Shown: positions 1-8,520 of the stretch, in pieces
How the letters are laid out: every line of letters begins with the position of its first letter
How positions within the stretch are numbered: position 1 is the first letter of the stretch
Assembly (NCBI GenBank): GCA_030432195.1
Contig: JAUIHE010000018.1
Span: forward strand, 1 to 33,271
Length of the DNA: 33,271 bases
Reading direction: 5' to 3'
Origin: Alphaproteobacteria bacterium
Lineage (GTDB): Bacteria > Pseudomonadota > Alphaproteobacteria > UBA7985 > JAUIBT01
Notes under the pieces: model-generated
Databases searched by the model: none
Seen by the model: only the letters and a program-made list of their open reading frames with translations
Told to the model about the DNA's origin: nothing
Position numbers and translations under genes: made by a program

Positions 1-504
1 TCTTTCGTTCCGGGCGACCTGGAGCGGACCTTGAAGAACCCCGCCTACTACTCGACCCAGTTCGACCTGGTTTTCCCGGATGGCACGAAAGAGCACGTCA
101 TCCCCAAAGCCGTGCAGTTTGATAAGGTCCTGGACCACCCGATCCACTTGGACTTCCTGCGCGTATCTGGCGACACAATGGTCAACGTGTTCGTGCCGAT
201 CGAATTTGTAAACGAAGAAGCCTCACCCGGTCTGAAGCGCGGTGGTGTTCTCAGCGTCAACCGCCACGAAGTGGAAGTTATCGCTAAGGCATCGGTCATT
301 CCTGACAAACTGATCATCGACTTGACCGGCCTGGAAATCAACGACGCGATCAAGTGGTCAAACGTGACCGTTCCTGATGGCGTTGTGCCTGCGATTAGTG
401 ACCGTGACTTTGCAATCGCAAACGTTTCTGCACCTACCGGCATGGCCGCGGCAAGCGACGATGACGAAAGCGAAGAAGCAGGCGAAGAAGACGGCGAGGA
501 GTAA
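1..504 (+). CDS. rplY: 50S ribosomal protein L25 (general stress protein CTC type), 5' end missing
   Basis: This is the 3' part of the gene for ribosomal protein bL25, which binds 5S rRNA in the central protuberance of the large subunit. The open frame runs in from base 1, so the listed start at base 31 (TTG) is only the track's first start codon and the true start lies upstream of the window. Visible landmarks are the HIDFLRV-like segment (here HPIHLDFLRV), the C-terminal CTC beta domain with VFVPIEF and RGGVLSVNRHEVEV, and an acidic tail rich in D and E. The long CTC-type form with an acidic tail is common in alphaproteobacteria. It is followed at once by pth, the usual partner, with five bases between the stop and the pth start, so the two are very likely co-transcribed. 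Confidence 0.95.
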   Translation, partial: SFVPGDLERTLKNPAYYSTQFDLVFPDGTKEHVIPKAVQFDKVLDHPIHLDFLRVSGDTMVNVFVPIEFVNEEASPGLKRGGVLSVNRHEVEVIAKASVIPDKLIIDLTGLEINDAIKWSNVTVPDGVVPAISDRDFAIANVSAPTGMAAASDDDESEEAGEEDGEE

Positions 505-509
505 TCCTC

Positions 510-1088
510 GTGTGGCTTCTTGTCGGCTTGGGCAATCCTGGCGACAAGTATGCCCGCAATCGCCACAACATCGGCTTTATGGCCCTGGACCGCTTGGCGG
601 ACAAATACAGCGCGTTTTCGCTCTGGAAGTCCAAGCACCAGGGCCTTTTGGCTGATGCGAGCTTGGCCCAGCAAAAGGTCTATTTGCTCAAGCCTCAGAC
701 CTTTATGAACAACAGTGGTCCCAGCGTTAGTGCGACCGCGCGTTTTTATAAAATTCCGCCCGAGCGGGTTGTCGTTTTCTATGACGAACTGGACCTGGCG
801 CCTGGCAAGATCCGCATCAAGCGGGGCGGCGGCAATGGCGGTCATAACGGCCTTAAGTCCATCGACGCCCATTTCGGTAAAGAGTACTGGCGCGTGCGCC
901 TTGGCATCGGCCATCCTGGCGCTAAAGAACGTGTCATCGGGCATGTGCTGGGCGATTTCACAGCAAGCGAAAAAGCCTGGCTCGATCCTTTGCTAGATAC
1001 GCTGGCGCTCCACTTGCCCCACCTCCTGGCGGGCAAGCTTGAGACCTATCAATCGAAAGTCGCGCAAGACTGCCCGGCGCCCAAATAG
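510..1088 (+). CDS. pth: Peptidyl-tRNA hydrolase
   Basis: Cytosolic esterase that releases peptides from prematurely dissociated peptidyl-tRNA, recycling tRNA. The 192-residue protein has the normal bacterial Pth length. The family signatures are all present: GLGNPG near the N-terminus with Asn9, the RNRHNIGF motif with catalytic His19, FMNNSG around residues 65-70, and YDELDLAPG with Asp92, the partner of the catalytic histidine. GNGGHNGLKS follows. The start is GTG at 510, supported by GAGGAG inside the end of rplY about eight bases upstream. The gene sits between rplY and ychF, the standard alphaproteobacterial arrangement, and probably shares the rplY transcript. Confidence 0.97.
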   Translation: MWLLVGLGNPGDKYARNRHNIGFMALDRLADKYSAFSLWKSKHQGLLADASLAQQKVYLLKPQTFMNNSGPSVSATARFYKIPPERVVVFYDELDLAPGKIRIKRGGGNGGHNGLKSIDAHFGKEYWRVRLGIGHPGAKERVIGHVLGDFTASEKAWLDPLLDTLALHLPHLLAGKLETYQSKVAQDCPAPK

Positions 1089-1150
1089 GCCCGCAGGCGA
1101 GCGCTCCAGCGGCACTTCCGCCGCTCTAGAAACAGAACGGAAATCAAGCC

Positions 1151-2248
1151 ATGGGTTTTAACTGCGGTATTGTCGGCCTGCCCAATGTCGGCAAGTCCAC
1201 CCTCTTTAATGCGCTGACCCAGACGGCGGCGGCTGAGAGCGCCAACTACCCATTCTGCACCATCGAACCCAACACGGGCCGTGTTGCCGTGCCCGATATG
1301 CGCCGCGACGATATCGCCAAGATCGCTGGTAGCCAGAAGATCATTCCGACGCAGCTTGAGTTCGTTGACATTGCCGGTCTTGTGAAGGGGGCCTCCAAAG
1401 GCGAAGGCTTGGGCAACCAATTCCTGGCCAACATCCGTGAGACCGACGCCATTTTGCACGTCCTGCGCTGTTTTGAAGGCGATGTGACCCACGTTGAGGG
1501 CTCTGTTGACCCTCTGCGCGACGCTGAAATCATTGAGACCGAGCTGATGCTTGCCGATCTGGAGAGCGTCGAAAAGCGGCTGGTCAATCTACGTAAAAAA
1601 GCCCGCGCCAAGGAAAAAGAAGCCGCAGAACTGGTGGACCTGTTGGAGCCGGTTGTTGCCGCGCTTGAGCAAGGCTTGCCCGCCCGCACGGTTGAGGTTT
1701 CCAAAGACCAGCAGGCCCTGTTCGAACAGCAGCAACTGTTAACGGCCAAACCGGTTCTTTATGTCTGCAACGTCTCGGAAGAAGAAGCGCAGACGGGTAA
1801 CGCGCTGACCGAAAAAGTAGCGGCAATGGCCGCCGAAAAGGGCGCTGACTACGTTATTATTTCGGCTGAAATCGAGGCGGAAATCGCTCAGCTGGAGAGC
1901 CAGGAAGAAAAAGACGAATACCTGGCTGACCTGGGTTTGAGCGAACCCGGCCTGGCAAAACTAATCCGCAAGGGCTACGCCCTGTTGGATTTGCTGACCT
2001 TCTTTACCTGCGGACCCAAAGAGGCGCGGGCCTGGACCGTCGAACGCGGGTCTTTCGCCCCACAGGCGGCGGGTGTCATTCACTCGGATTTTGAGCGCGG
2101 CTTTATTCGCGCCGAGACAATCGCGTTTCAAGACTTCGTCGATTGCGGCGGCGAAAGCGCGGCCAAGGAAGCCGGGAAAATGCGCCAAGAAGGTAAGGAC
2201 TACCTGGTCAAAGACGGCGACGTCTTCCACTTTCGTTTCAATGTCTAG
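1151..2248 (+). CDS. ychF: Ribosome-associated redox-regulated ATPase YchF (OLA1 family)
   Basis: A TRAFAC-class P-loop protein related to Obg GTPases that prefers ATP. It binds ribosomes and affects stress responses. The 365-residue length matches the family. The P-loop is GLPNVGKST at residues 9-17, the switch II motif is DIAGLVKGAS, and the usual NKxD specificity motif is replaced by NVSE at 207-210, the change linked to ATP preference in YchF/OLA1. The C-terminal TGS domain follows (LLTFFTCGPKEARAWTV, and the end FHFRFNV). The ATG at 1151 is preceded by a weak purine stretch (ACGGAAA). It follows pth after 62 bases and is probably part of the same operon. Confidence 0.97.
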   Translation: MGFNCGIVGLPNVGKSTLFNALTQTAAAESANYPFCTIEPNTGRVAVPDMRRDDIAKIAGSQKIIPTQLEFVDIAGLVKGASKGEGLGNQFLANIRETDAILHVLRCFEGDVTHVEGSVDPLRDAEIIETELMLADLESVEKRLVNLRKKARAKEKEAAELVDLLEPVVAALEQGLPARTVEVSKDQQALFEQQQLLTAKPVLYVCNVSEEEAQTGNALTEKVAAMAAEKGADYVIISAEIEAEIAQLESQEEKDEYLADLGLSEPGLAKLIRKGYALLDLLTFFTCGPKEARAWTVERGSFAPQAAGVIHSDFERGFIRAETIAFQDFVDCGGESAAKEAGKMRQEGKDYLVKDGDVFHFRFNV

Positions 2249-2262
2249 TTGAAAAAACATGC

Positions 2263-2291
2263 TTGGCGGCAGCTCGCTGTCTGCCGACCAA
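2263..2291 (+). terminator. Stem-loop 15 bases after ychF, terminator-like without a U tract
   Basis: TTGGCGGCAG pairs with CTGCCGACCAA (one bulged base) around an eight-base loop. It lies just past the ychF stop, where a transcript end is expected, but no run of T follows, so it may be a 3' end-protecting hairpin or a weak terminator. Confidence 0.4.
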
Positions 2292-2548
2292 CGGGTGAAT
2301 GCTACGTGAAGTGCTAGTACAAGCTGCTTGCGAAGCCCTGCCGCTGTCATAATTTTATAAGCATTTTTATAGACTTAAGTCGTATTTGCGGCCTGCGTTT
2401 GGGTGGCTAGTGCTGGGAAACGGCTATCTCGCCTGTGGTATTTTGGCAACATCGTTGCAATTTATGCGGGAATTGCTCGATTGTTGTTCGACTCTTTCGG
2501 AACGTAGGTCTAGAACGGGTCTCAACAAGTATAGGTGGGACTATTCAA
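2292..2548. other. Intergenic region upstream of the porin gene
   Basis: Noncoding stretch, more AT-rich in its first half than its surroundings (CATAATTTTATAAGC near 2348). TTGCGA at 2328 and TAATTT at 2350, 16 bases apart, could be a sigma-70-type promoter, but the match is weak. The ORFs the track starts here (2386 and 2435) lack a ribosome binding site. The porin start is better placed at 2549, so I see no gene in this stretch. A long porin leader with regulatory sites is plausible. Confidence 0.4.
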
Positions 2549-3784
2549 ATGATCAGATTTCGAGCTCTGCGGTCAGCCACCGTGGGGGCAGCCCTGGCAG
2601 CCGTCGGCAGTTGCGCAATCGCCCAAGATCTCACAGTGAGCGGTTTTGTCAGCTTTGAGGCGGCCTACGGCACCGCCTACGATTTGGAGCGCGTCTACAA
2701 TAGCGACTGGGTTTTTTTCGATCCGTTTGACGAGCTGGTGATCACAAGTGCTGGCCAAATCCAAGACTTGGACTTTGGAACCGACGCCAGGCTAAACTTT
2801 GACTACTCCAATGCGACGAAAAGCGGCTTGGAGTATGGTGCCCACTTAGAACTGGACTTTTACGCTTCTGACCGAGAATTCGAACAAAAAGCAACTCAGT
2901 TACCAGAGTTTCTGGCGGGGCCGCTTGAAGATATTGTCGGTATTAGCGTTCAAGAGGTGCTCGACCTCGTACAAAAAAATGACTACCTGGGCCCCCGAGC
3001 GGTCGAATTCAACGATGGCTATGTCTTCATAAATTCCGCGCTGGGGAATGTAAAACTCGGCGACACCGGCTCAGCGGGCCTAGCAAGCAACCAGCTAAAC
3101 GTCCCTTACTTGGCACCGGGTGCGCTGGAAATCGGCGCCTATGATGGCCTAGAAAAGGCGCAACTATTCTATAGCAACAGCTTCGTTGGCGTGGATTTTG
3201 AAGCGTCTGTCGATGACGATTCTAATTGGGCGCTCGGCCTGGGATACGCCGCCGCCGTCGGTGGCGTCGATATTGACCTTGGCCTGTCTGTTGGCGAGGA
3301 AAGCCTGGCGGCCTCTATTGGCGCGGCGATTGGAGGGCTTTCCTTTGGCGTGAACTACGCCATGGAGGAGGTGGGTTACACCAGCGAATACATAGCCAGC
3401 GGCATTCAATACAGCATGGGCGCACTGACAATCGGTGGCGGCGTGGAAACGGAAATCCGACATGGCGCGAAAGAGTACACTCAAAACCCCGCGGGCCTCT
3501 TCCCTGTCATGATTTCGAACCGATCTGGCGAAGAGTTTGAGAGCAATTTCTTCGTAGGCGCGCGTTATGAGCTGGCGGATGGGCTAACCTTCGCGCTCGG
3601 CGTGGCAAATCTTGACAGCGATTCGACCAGCAATACATCAGCCGATAGCGATCTGTTGTTAGTTGTCCAAAGTCCGCCAGGCGGATTGTCAGGTCGTGGG
3701 TTTGATTTCAATAACTTGGGACTATTTGGCGGCAAAGAGCGCAGGGATTGGGTCGCTGGCGCATCGGTTAAGGTTGAATTCTAG
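2549..3784 (+). CDS. Outer-membrane porin of the alphaproteobacterial general porin type
   Basis: Predicted beta-barrel channel for passive diffusion of small solutes across the outer membrane. Starting at ATG 2549, the protein is 411 residues with a clear signal peptide (basic MIRFRALR, hydrophobic core, cleavage after AIA at residue 25). The start is fixed by AGGTGGGA eight bases upstream. The longer track start at 2435 would bury the signal sequence. The mature part alternates polar and non-polar residues as barrel strands do, has many G-x-aromatic turns, few cysteines, and ends in VKVEF, the terminal phenylalanine recognised by the Bam machinery. It resembles the Gram-negative porin family of Rhodobacter-like bacteria. 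Substrate preference cannot be read from the sequence. It stands alone, convergent with the DUF882 gene. Confidence 0.85.
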   Translation: MIRFRALRSATVGAALAAVGSCAIAQDLTVSGFVSFEAAYGTAYDLERVYNSDWVFFDPFDELVITSAGQIQDLDFGTDARLNFDYSNATKSGLEYGAHLELDFYASDREFEQKATQLPEFLAGPLEDIVGISVQEVLDLVQKNDYLGPRAVEFNDGYVFINSALGNVKLGDTGSAGLASNQLNVPYLAPGALEIGAYDGLEKAQLFYSNSFVGVDFEASVDDDSNWALGLGYAAAVGGVDIDLGLSVGEESLAASIGAAIGGLSFGVNYAMEEVGYTSEYIASGIQYSMGALTIGGGVETEIRHGAKEYTQNPAGLFPVMISNRSGEEFESNFFVGARYELADGLTFALGVANLDSDSTSNTSADSDLLLVVQSPPGGLSGRGFDFNNLGLFGGKERRDWVAGASVKVEF

Positions 3785-3829
3785 TACCAAGCCGCCTGCG
3801 CAATTGAAACCAAGTGCTAGGGTTTTGCG

Positions 3830-6097
3830 CTAGGCAAGGCCGCTACGATATTTCTGGGCGCCTGCTTTGTATCGAGACGGCCATTCGCGCACCGGCCCCG
3901 TGTCCACATGAATGAAATCGGATCCCGGATAATAGCCGACGCCGCCTGCATTCAGGCGCAAAGCGTCATGGTAGAACGATTCCAGCGAGCCCTTCGCGGG
4001 ACTGATATCGACCGCTTGACCGCGCAAATGGTAAGAGTTCTTTGCGACCCCACCCGACCGCGCGCGTAACATGGCGTTGGTTTGGGGGGATCGGTAGGCG
4101 GAAATAACCTGCAAATCCCTGCCAGGCGCCAAGCGAGCCAGCAGGTCATAGAGGCCCAGGTCCATTTTCCGGGTCTCATCATTGCGCCAGTCGCGCATAA
4201 AATGCTCCAACTCGGCGACGGCAATCGGGTCTAGCGCACCGTTTAGGCCCCTGTGTGCCAGCAAGATTTCCTCGTTGTTGTGAACATTGCGCAAGCGCAC
4301 GCGCTCCCCACGTGACCCGAGTGCAGGCCGGGCTAGCGGGCTAGCACTTGAGCTGGGCGCGTCGGGAGTTCGGCTGGCTGTCATCGTTTGTGTGGCGGCC
4401 GGGCTGGTGTCGATCTTAGGCGGGGCGGGCAGTTCCTGGCTCAGGCGCGCGATCATGGCATCCAAATCCCCTTCATCGCTGCGCCCTTCATCACTGGGCG
4501 CGGGCTGGCGTTCTGCCCAAGCCAACGCAGAACTTTCAACCGACCGGGGCTTTAGGCGCGGCAAGGGTGAAATGGGCGAAGCCGGGACCTTGGCCAGCGG
4601 CAGAGCTTGCGGCAAGTTGGCTTGCAGTTCAGGGCTCAGCGAGGCCAGTTGCAATCGCGCCGGGCGGCTGTCTTTGGCAAAGCTGTTGCTGCTGCTGGCG
4701 GCGGCGGTGCTGGGGCGCTCGGACTCGCGATCCAAGTATTCCAGGGCCTCGGCTTGTTCCAGCACGTAGGTGGAGACCGGCTTTAGCCACGGGTTGGGGC
4801 CGGTCGCGGCCGTTGCAGCCAAGGGCTCTGCTTGCCCCAAGGCAAAAGCGCGCCCTTTGAAGGCCGAAATGAAGCCAAACGTTGCCATGCCGCCAATTCC
4901 TGCGAAGCCCAGGCCTGAGAGGCCCATCAGCACCATGCGCCGGGCTGGATTTGCTGGCGTTTGCGCCGCTGGATGGGGAAGGCGGTCTCCCGAGTAGTCC
5001 GAGTAGTCCGAGTAGGGTTCTTCATGCGAGTAGGATCGCGCGGGGATTGGCCGCAAAGGTTGTTCAGACCAATGGCTGTGCTGCGTGGGTTCGGGCCCCT
5101 GCGTGTAGTTGAGGCCGTGATCAAGCCAAGGCTGGCCGTAGAGCGGTGGCGGCGATGGCCATGACGGGTCGGTCTGTTCCGGCCAGGCCGCACCCATTTC
5201 GACATGGGCTCCCCGTTCTTGCTGTTGGGGCCAGGCAAGTTGTGCCAGGCCTTGATCGTCCAAGGCTTGGCCGTGCCATCCTTGGTCATCCCAGCTTTCG
5301 TTATCCCAGCCCGGCTGTTTCCAGGGGGCCGCGTGATCTTGTTGGAAGTGGGCGGCTCGCTGTGGCCGATGATAGCTAGGGGGGGTGTATTCAGGGGGGC
5401 AGTACTCAGGAGAGCCGTCAACCTCGTTCCAATAGAAGCGCTCCTGATAGCCGCCTTCATCGACATCGTTGTTGTCTAGGAAATTTGCGGCTGGCGCGCT
5501 TTGGACATACTCGCTAGGGAAATCACAAGGGAAGTCATTGGGGTAATCGGATGGCGCGTTCTGGTCCGTGCGCCCGTAGGGGGGGCAGTCCGCGCCCCAG
5601 TCCGTGCCCCAGGCTTGGGTCGAGCCCCTGTTTTCAGACCAGCCCTCGTTTTCAGACCAGCCCTCGTTTTCAGACCAACCCTCGTCCTCAGCGCCGATCC
5701 ATCGCTGCTCCCAGTTTGCCGGTGTCACGTCCGTGGCCGTGTCGTTCCAGACGGAGGGCTGCGGCGCAACGGCGTATTGCTCGCCTGGGTACGGGTCGCC
5801 TGGGTACGGGTCGCCTGGGTATTGGTCGCTCTGGTGCTGCCTATTGAAGTATCGTTCGTCGGCGTCGGCGTCGGGGGCATCAAGGAGAGGTGCTCCCACT
5901 TCGGCAAAGCTCGACCGCCAAGGCGGGGTTGTGCGATCGGGGGAAATCAGAGCGCTGGGGTCCTGTCGACAGCCGCTTGAGGCGGGCTCAGCAAAAGCCG
6001 TCGCCGGGCCAGGGTCGAACGCTCCACCCGGCCTGCCGCTGCTGCCAGCGGTAGGCGCGTCTGAATTTACGCGAAATCGGCCTTTGGCGATGCTCAC
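3830..6097 (-). CDS. DUF882 (YcbK-like, M15 family) peptidase with a 385-residue repeat-rich N-terminal extension
   Basis: The C-terminal 180 residues are a DUF882/YcbK domain of the M15 zinc peptidase clan, presumably acting on peptidoglycan in the periplasm. Zinc-site motifs are visible: SYHLRGQAVD (His690, Asp697) and FIHVDTG (His730), after the typical YRSPQTNAMLR. Residues 386-410 hold an RR pair followed by a hydrophobic stretch (ARRMVLMGLSGLGFAGIGG), resembling the Tat-type signal or anchor that starts ordinary DUF882 proteins. Here it is preceded by about 385 residues rich in W, Y, D, P, Q and S with three short tandem repeats. A proline-rich linker separates anchor and catalytic domain. 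The start is GTG at 6097 with GAGG upstream. An internal start at Met388 would give a conventional 368-residue protein. The L,D-transpeptidase gene lies 125 bases upstream on the same strand. Confidence 0.8.
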   Translation of the reverse strand: MSIAKGRFRVNSDAPTAGSSGRPGGAFDPGPATAFAEPASSGCRQDPSALISPDRTTPPWRSSFAEVGAPLLDAPDADADERYFNRQHQSDQYPGDPYPGDPYPGEQYAVAPQPSVWNDTATDVTPANWEQRWIGAEDEGWSENEGWSENEGWSENRGSTQAWGTDWGADCPPYGRTDQNAPSDYPNDFPCDFPSEYVQSAPAANFLDNNDVDEGGYQERFYWNEVDGSPEYCPPEYTPPSYHRPQRAAHFQQDHAAPWKQPGWDNESWDDQGWHGQALDDQGLAQLAWPQQQERGAHVEMGAAWPEQTDPSWPSPPPLYGQPWLDHGLNYTQGPEPTQHSHWSEQPLRPIPARSYSHEEPYSDYSDYSGDRLPHPAAQTPANPARRMVLMGLSGLGFAGIGGMATFGFISAFKGRAFALGQAEPLAATAATGPNPWLKPVSTYVLEQAEALEYLDRESERPSTAAASSSNSFAKDSRPARLQLASLSPELQANLPQALPLAKVPASPISPLPRLKPRSVESSALAWAERQPAPSDEGRSDEGDLDAMIARLSQELPAPPKIDTSPAATQTMTASRTPDAPSSSASPLARPALGSRGERVRLRNVHNNEEILLAHRGLNGALDPIAVAELEHFMRDWRNDETRKMDLGLYDLLARLAPGRDLQVISAYRSPQTNAMLRARSGGVAKNSYHLRGQAVDISPAKGSLESFYHDALRLNAGGVGYYPGSDFIHVDTGPVREWPSRYKAGAQKYRSGLA
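4992..5018. repeat. Three tandem copies of a 9-bp unit (GAGTAGTCC)
   Basis: Two exact copies and one variant of GAGTAGTCC, in frame within the DUF882 gene, encoding YSD-YSD-YSG just before the membrane segment. The unit length is a multiple of three, so copy-number changes keep the frame. Confidence 0.85.
5631..5684. repeat. Three tandem copies of an 18-bp unit encoding SENEGW-like hexapeptides
   Basis: Two identical copies of TTTTCAGACCAGCCCTCG and a third with one change, head to tail. Read on the minus strand inside the DUF882 gene they give the repeated peptide EGWSEN. Near-identity at DNA level suggests recent duplication by slippage or unequal crossing over. Confidence 0.9.
5781..5825. 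repeat. Three tandem copies of a 15-bp unit encoding YPGDP-like pentapeptides
   Basis: TCGCCTGGGTACGGG occurs twice exactly and a third time with changes at the end. On the minus strand it encodes QYPGDPYPGDPYPGEQY within the N-terminal extension of the DUF882 protein. This is the third in-frame microrepeat in this gene. Confidence 0.9.
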
Positions 6098-6222
6098 CCT
6101 TGCCTCGTCTAACCTAGCTTAAAGTCTCAAAACAATTGCTGGGACTGTTCAAAGACTATCACAGCCCCCTGTGCAGGACTATGCGATAGATTAAGGCAAG
6201 ATTGGGCAAGTTTCCCGTTTAA

Positions 6223-8079
6223 TTAGAGGAACTTGAGGATCAGCTCGTTATCGTAGCGATAAAAATCGTCCTGGAAGCGCAATGTCCCGTCGTCATCGAC
6301 CCAAACGGTGATGTAGGACAAGAAGACCGGCACAGGATCGTCAACTTTGACAAAGCGCGTGTCGCCTTCGCTCATATAGCGGCGGATCTTCGACATCGGC
6401 CATTCGCCTTGCTCGCCCAAAATGAACTCAGCAAGGTCCGCGGGCTTGCCAACGCGCACACAGCCAGACGAATAGGCACGGGTCGCATGGCTAAACAGGC
6501 TTTTGGATGGCGTGTCGTGCAAATAGATCGACAGATCGTTGGTCAAGCTGAAACGCACGCCGCCCAGGGCACCGCGGTCACCCGGCGGCTGGCGCAAAGT
6601 AACGTGTTGCAACAGGCCGCGGCGGGCCGCTGTCACAGGGTCAATTTGCCGACCGTTGTAGTACACCTCAAGGCCTTTGTTGGTCGGGTAGTAGGGGTTG
6701 GCCAACATGTTGGGCAGATAGTCTTGGGTGAAGATGGTCTTCGGCACCGTCCAATCGGGACGGAACTTCAAGGTCACCACCTTGTCGGCGATTACCGGGG
6801 TTGGGCGCTTTGGTTTGCCGATGACGACGGGCATTGTCAGCTCTTCTTTGCCGTCGCGATAGGCGCGCAGCATATATTCGCCCATGTTAACACGGATATA
6901 GCGGCTTCCAGTGGGATCAAATTCCCAACGCAGGCGCTCCATATTGGCCTTGATCTGCAAGACCCGGTATTCGGCCGAGGTGTTCAGATGCTTGAAGGTA
7001 TTGGGGCCAACCACGGCATCGGGGCTCAGGTTGTGACGCACTTGGAAGTGCTTGACGGCATCGGCAAGCGTGTCATCAAAATAGTTGGGGTTGCTGGCCT
7101 GTGCTTTAGCCGTTTGCACGCGCGTTTGCTCATCGTGCGCCTGCAGACCTGCGTCGTCGCCGTTGGTCGCCAGCTGGTCTTGCAGGGCTTCGGCTTGCTT
7201 GCCCGCATCGCCGGCGCTCGGTGACAGACTGTGATTGATTTGCTCAGCGCTCAGCTCTGTATTATTGCCGACTTGATCCAAGGGGCTCGGCGCTTTCAAG
7301 TCGCCCATCAAGATGAGCTTGTCGCGCAGCGCGGCCACGTTGGGGTGCTCCATGCCTGGCTTCAAAACTTCAGAAGCGTCGATTTCCGGGAAATCGCCAT
7401 GAGAAACGATGTTCTGATACTGTTGCAGAGCTTTGCGCAGGTCGCGATAGTACTTGGATTTTGGCAGCCGATCGTCCAGCCATGCCAACAAGTTATCGGC
7501 GGCAAGGCCGTCGCTCGACAAATCAGCTAGATTGATGGTGTAGCGAAAATTGAAGCGCCCTTCTTCAAAGTCGCGGGTCAGGCTCATGTAAGCAGCGGTT
7601 AGAAGGTAGTCGGTCTCCGCAATGGCTTCATCGCTGTCCGGCAAACTGGCGGTCAGGGCGTTGACGTCATAGTTCGCCGGATTGAGACCTTCGCGTTTAC
7701 TGAGCGCCGCCGCGGTCATCAGGTCTTTTACCTTGGGCGACCAACGCCGTTCGGGCAGCCATACGGGCTTGTAGTTCCGCGCCCTGTAGAGCGCTTTGAT
7801 CTTGCTCTTTTCGACGTCATAGCGCTGGGCGTCGCTGGTACCGTTTGAACCAACGAAATCCCTTAGTGCGGCAACCAGAGTTTCTTCAGCCAATTGTGTG
7901 TCGATGACTGGAGCCGCCATGGCAGTGGAAACCGGGACAATGGCGCTGCTAGTCATGCCCAGGCCAAGCAGCAGGGCAAGGGAAAACAGCGCTCTTCGAG
8001 AGACAAGGCAGCTTGCCGCTACAAGGTTTGCAGCGGTTGATCGGCGGTTGAAAGAAAGGCGATCAAGAAGAAGGGGCAT
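6223..8079 (-). CDS. L,D-transpeptidase, YcbB (LdtD)-like, with YkuD catalytic domain
   Basis: Periplasmic enzyme that forms 3-3 peptidoglycan cross-links through a catalytic cysteine. From ATG 8079 the protein has 618 residues. There is an N-terminal basic region and hydrophobic signal (RRALFSLALLLGLG, possible cleavage after AMA), a helical YcbB-type scaffold region, a peptidoglycan-binding-like segment (DAVKHFQVRHNLSPDAVVGPNT), then the YkuD domain with IYLHDTPSKSLF and the catalytic HATRAYSSGCVRV (Cys540). Domain order and size match the YcbB family, not the small YkuD enzymes. The track start (TTG at 8112) has no ribosome binding site. ATG 8079 has AAAGAG eight bases upstream. The DUF882 gene follows on the same strand, a pairing seen in other alphaproteobacteria, consistent with a shared role in wall remodelling. 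Confidence 0.9.
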   Translation of the reverse strand: MPLLLDRLSFNRRSTAANLVAASCLVSRRALFSLALLLGLGMTSSAIVPVSTAMAAPVIDTQLAEETLVAALRDFVGSNGTSDAQRYDVEKSKIKALYRARNYKPVWLPERRWSPKVKDLMTAAALSKREGLNPANYDVNALTASLPDSDEAIAETDYLLTAAYMSLTRDFEEGRFNFRYTINLADLSSDGLAADNLLAWLDDRLPKSKYYRDLRKALQQYQNIVSHGDFPEIDASEVLKPGMEHPNVAALRDKLILMGDLKAPSPLDQVGNNTELSAEQINHSLSPSAGDAGKQAEALQDQLATNGDDAGLQAHDEQTRVQTAKAQASNPNYFDDTLADAVKHFQVRHNLSPDAVVGPNTFKHLNTSAEYRVLQIKANMERLRWEFDPTGSRYIRVNMGEYMLRAYRDGKEELTMPVVIGKPKRPTPVIADKVVTLKFRPDWTVPKTIFTQDYLPNMLANPYYPTNKGLEVYYNGRQIDPVTAARRGLLQHVTLRQPPGDRGALGGVRFSLTNDLSIYLHDTPSKSLFSHATRAYSSGCVRVGKPADLAEFILGEQGEWPMSKIRRYMSEGDTRFVKVDDPVPVFLSYITVWVDDDGTLRFQDDFYRYDNELILKFL

Positions 8080-8520
8080 GAGAATGGCTCTTTGCGTGCG
8101 CAGGGCGACCAAAAGATTAGCGAAAGGTAACCAAGGTCGAGCGGCACCGGTTGTTGTCAGGTGGGCTGGAATTCAGCCTCAGTTTTTTGGCTCAATCGGT
8201 TTGACCCGATCTGTGTTGCGGCCATCGCGTCAGTTACTTGCTGTTTCTTGCCAGGTGGCCAAGTCGAGGGGCTTGAGGCCATCAAGCGAGCCTTCACAGC
8301 CGTCCAGGTCCGGCGAGCAGGTTGACACGATAGGCGCTCGATTGTTATCGCGCCTTGCTTATCTTTGCAATATGAGAACCGGGGGCTCGGGATCAAATCA
8401 ACGAGACCTTGGCCATGGCGTGCTAGCGCCGGGCTCGTGTAGGCTAAAGAACGCACAGGCAAAAGAGCGTTGGGTACGGACAGCGCCGCGATGGTGGCAA
8501 AACGACAGCAAGGCGAACGG
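8080..8520. other. Divergent intergenic region between the L,D-transpeptidase and a secreted-protein gene
   Basis: About 440 bases that should carry promoters for both flanking genes. TTGACA near 8321 on the plus strand is a good -35 hexamer, but the element 17 bases on (TTATCG) is a poor -10. The track ORF at 8157-8531 on the minus strand has no ribosome binding site and no recognisable domain, and I do not accept it as a gene. Nothing else is evident. Confidence 0.4.

Noticed and set aside
48-944. 298-codon minus-strand ORF opposite rplY and pth
   Set aside because: It is antisense to two certain genes, has no ribosome binding site or domain, and contains low-complexity serine runs that mirror the acidic rplY tail.
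4992-5825. Possible CRISPR array
   Set aside because: Units are 9-18 bp, directly abutting without spacers, and in frame within a gene, so they are coding microrepeats.
5501-6122. Plus-strand ORFs of 159 and 172 codons over the DUF882 extension
   Set aside because: They exist because the 15- and 18-bp repeats keep all frames open. The peptides (RPALVFRPALVF type) have no domain and no ribosome binding site, while the minus frame continues into a real enzyme.
6409-7224. 271-codon plus-strand ORF opposite the L,D-transpeptidase
   Set aside because: Shadow of a strongly identified gene; no family resemblance.
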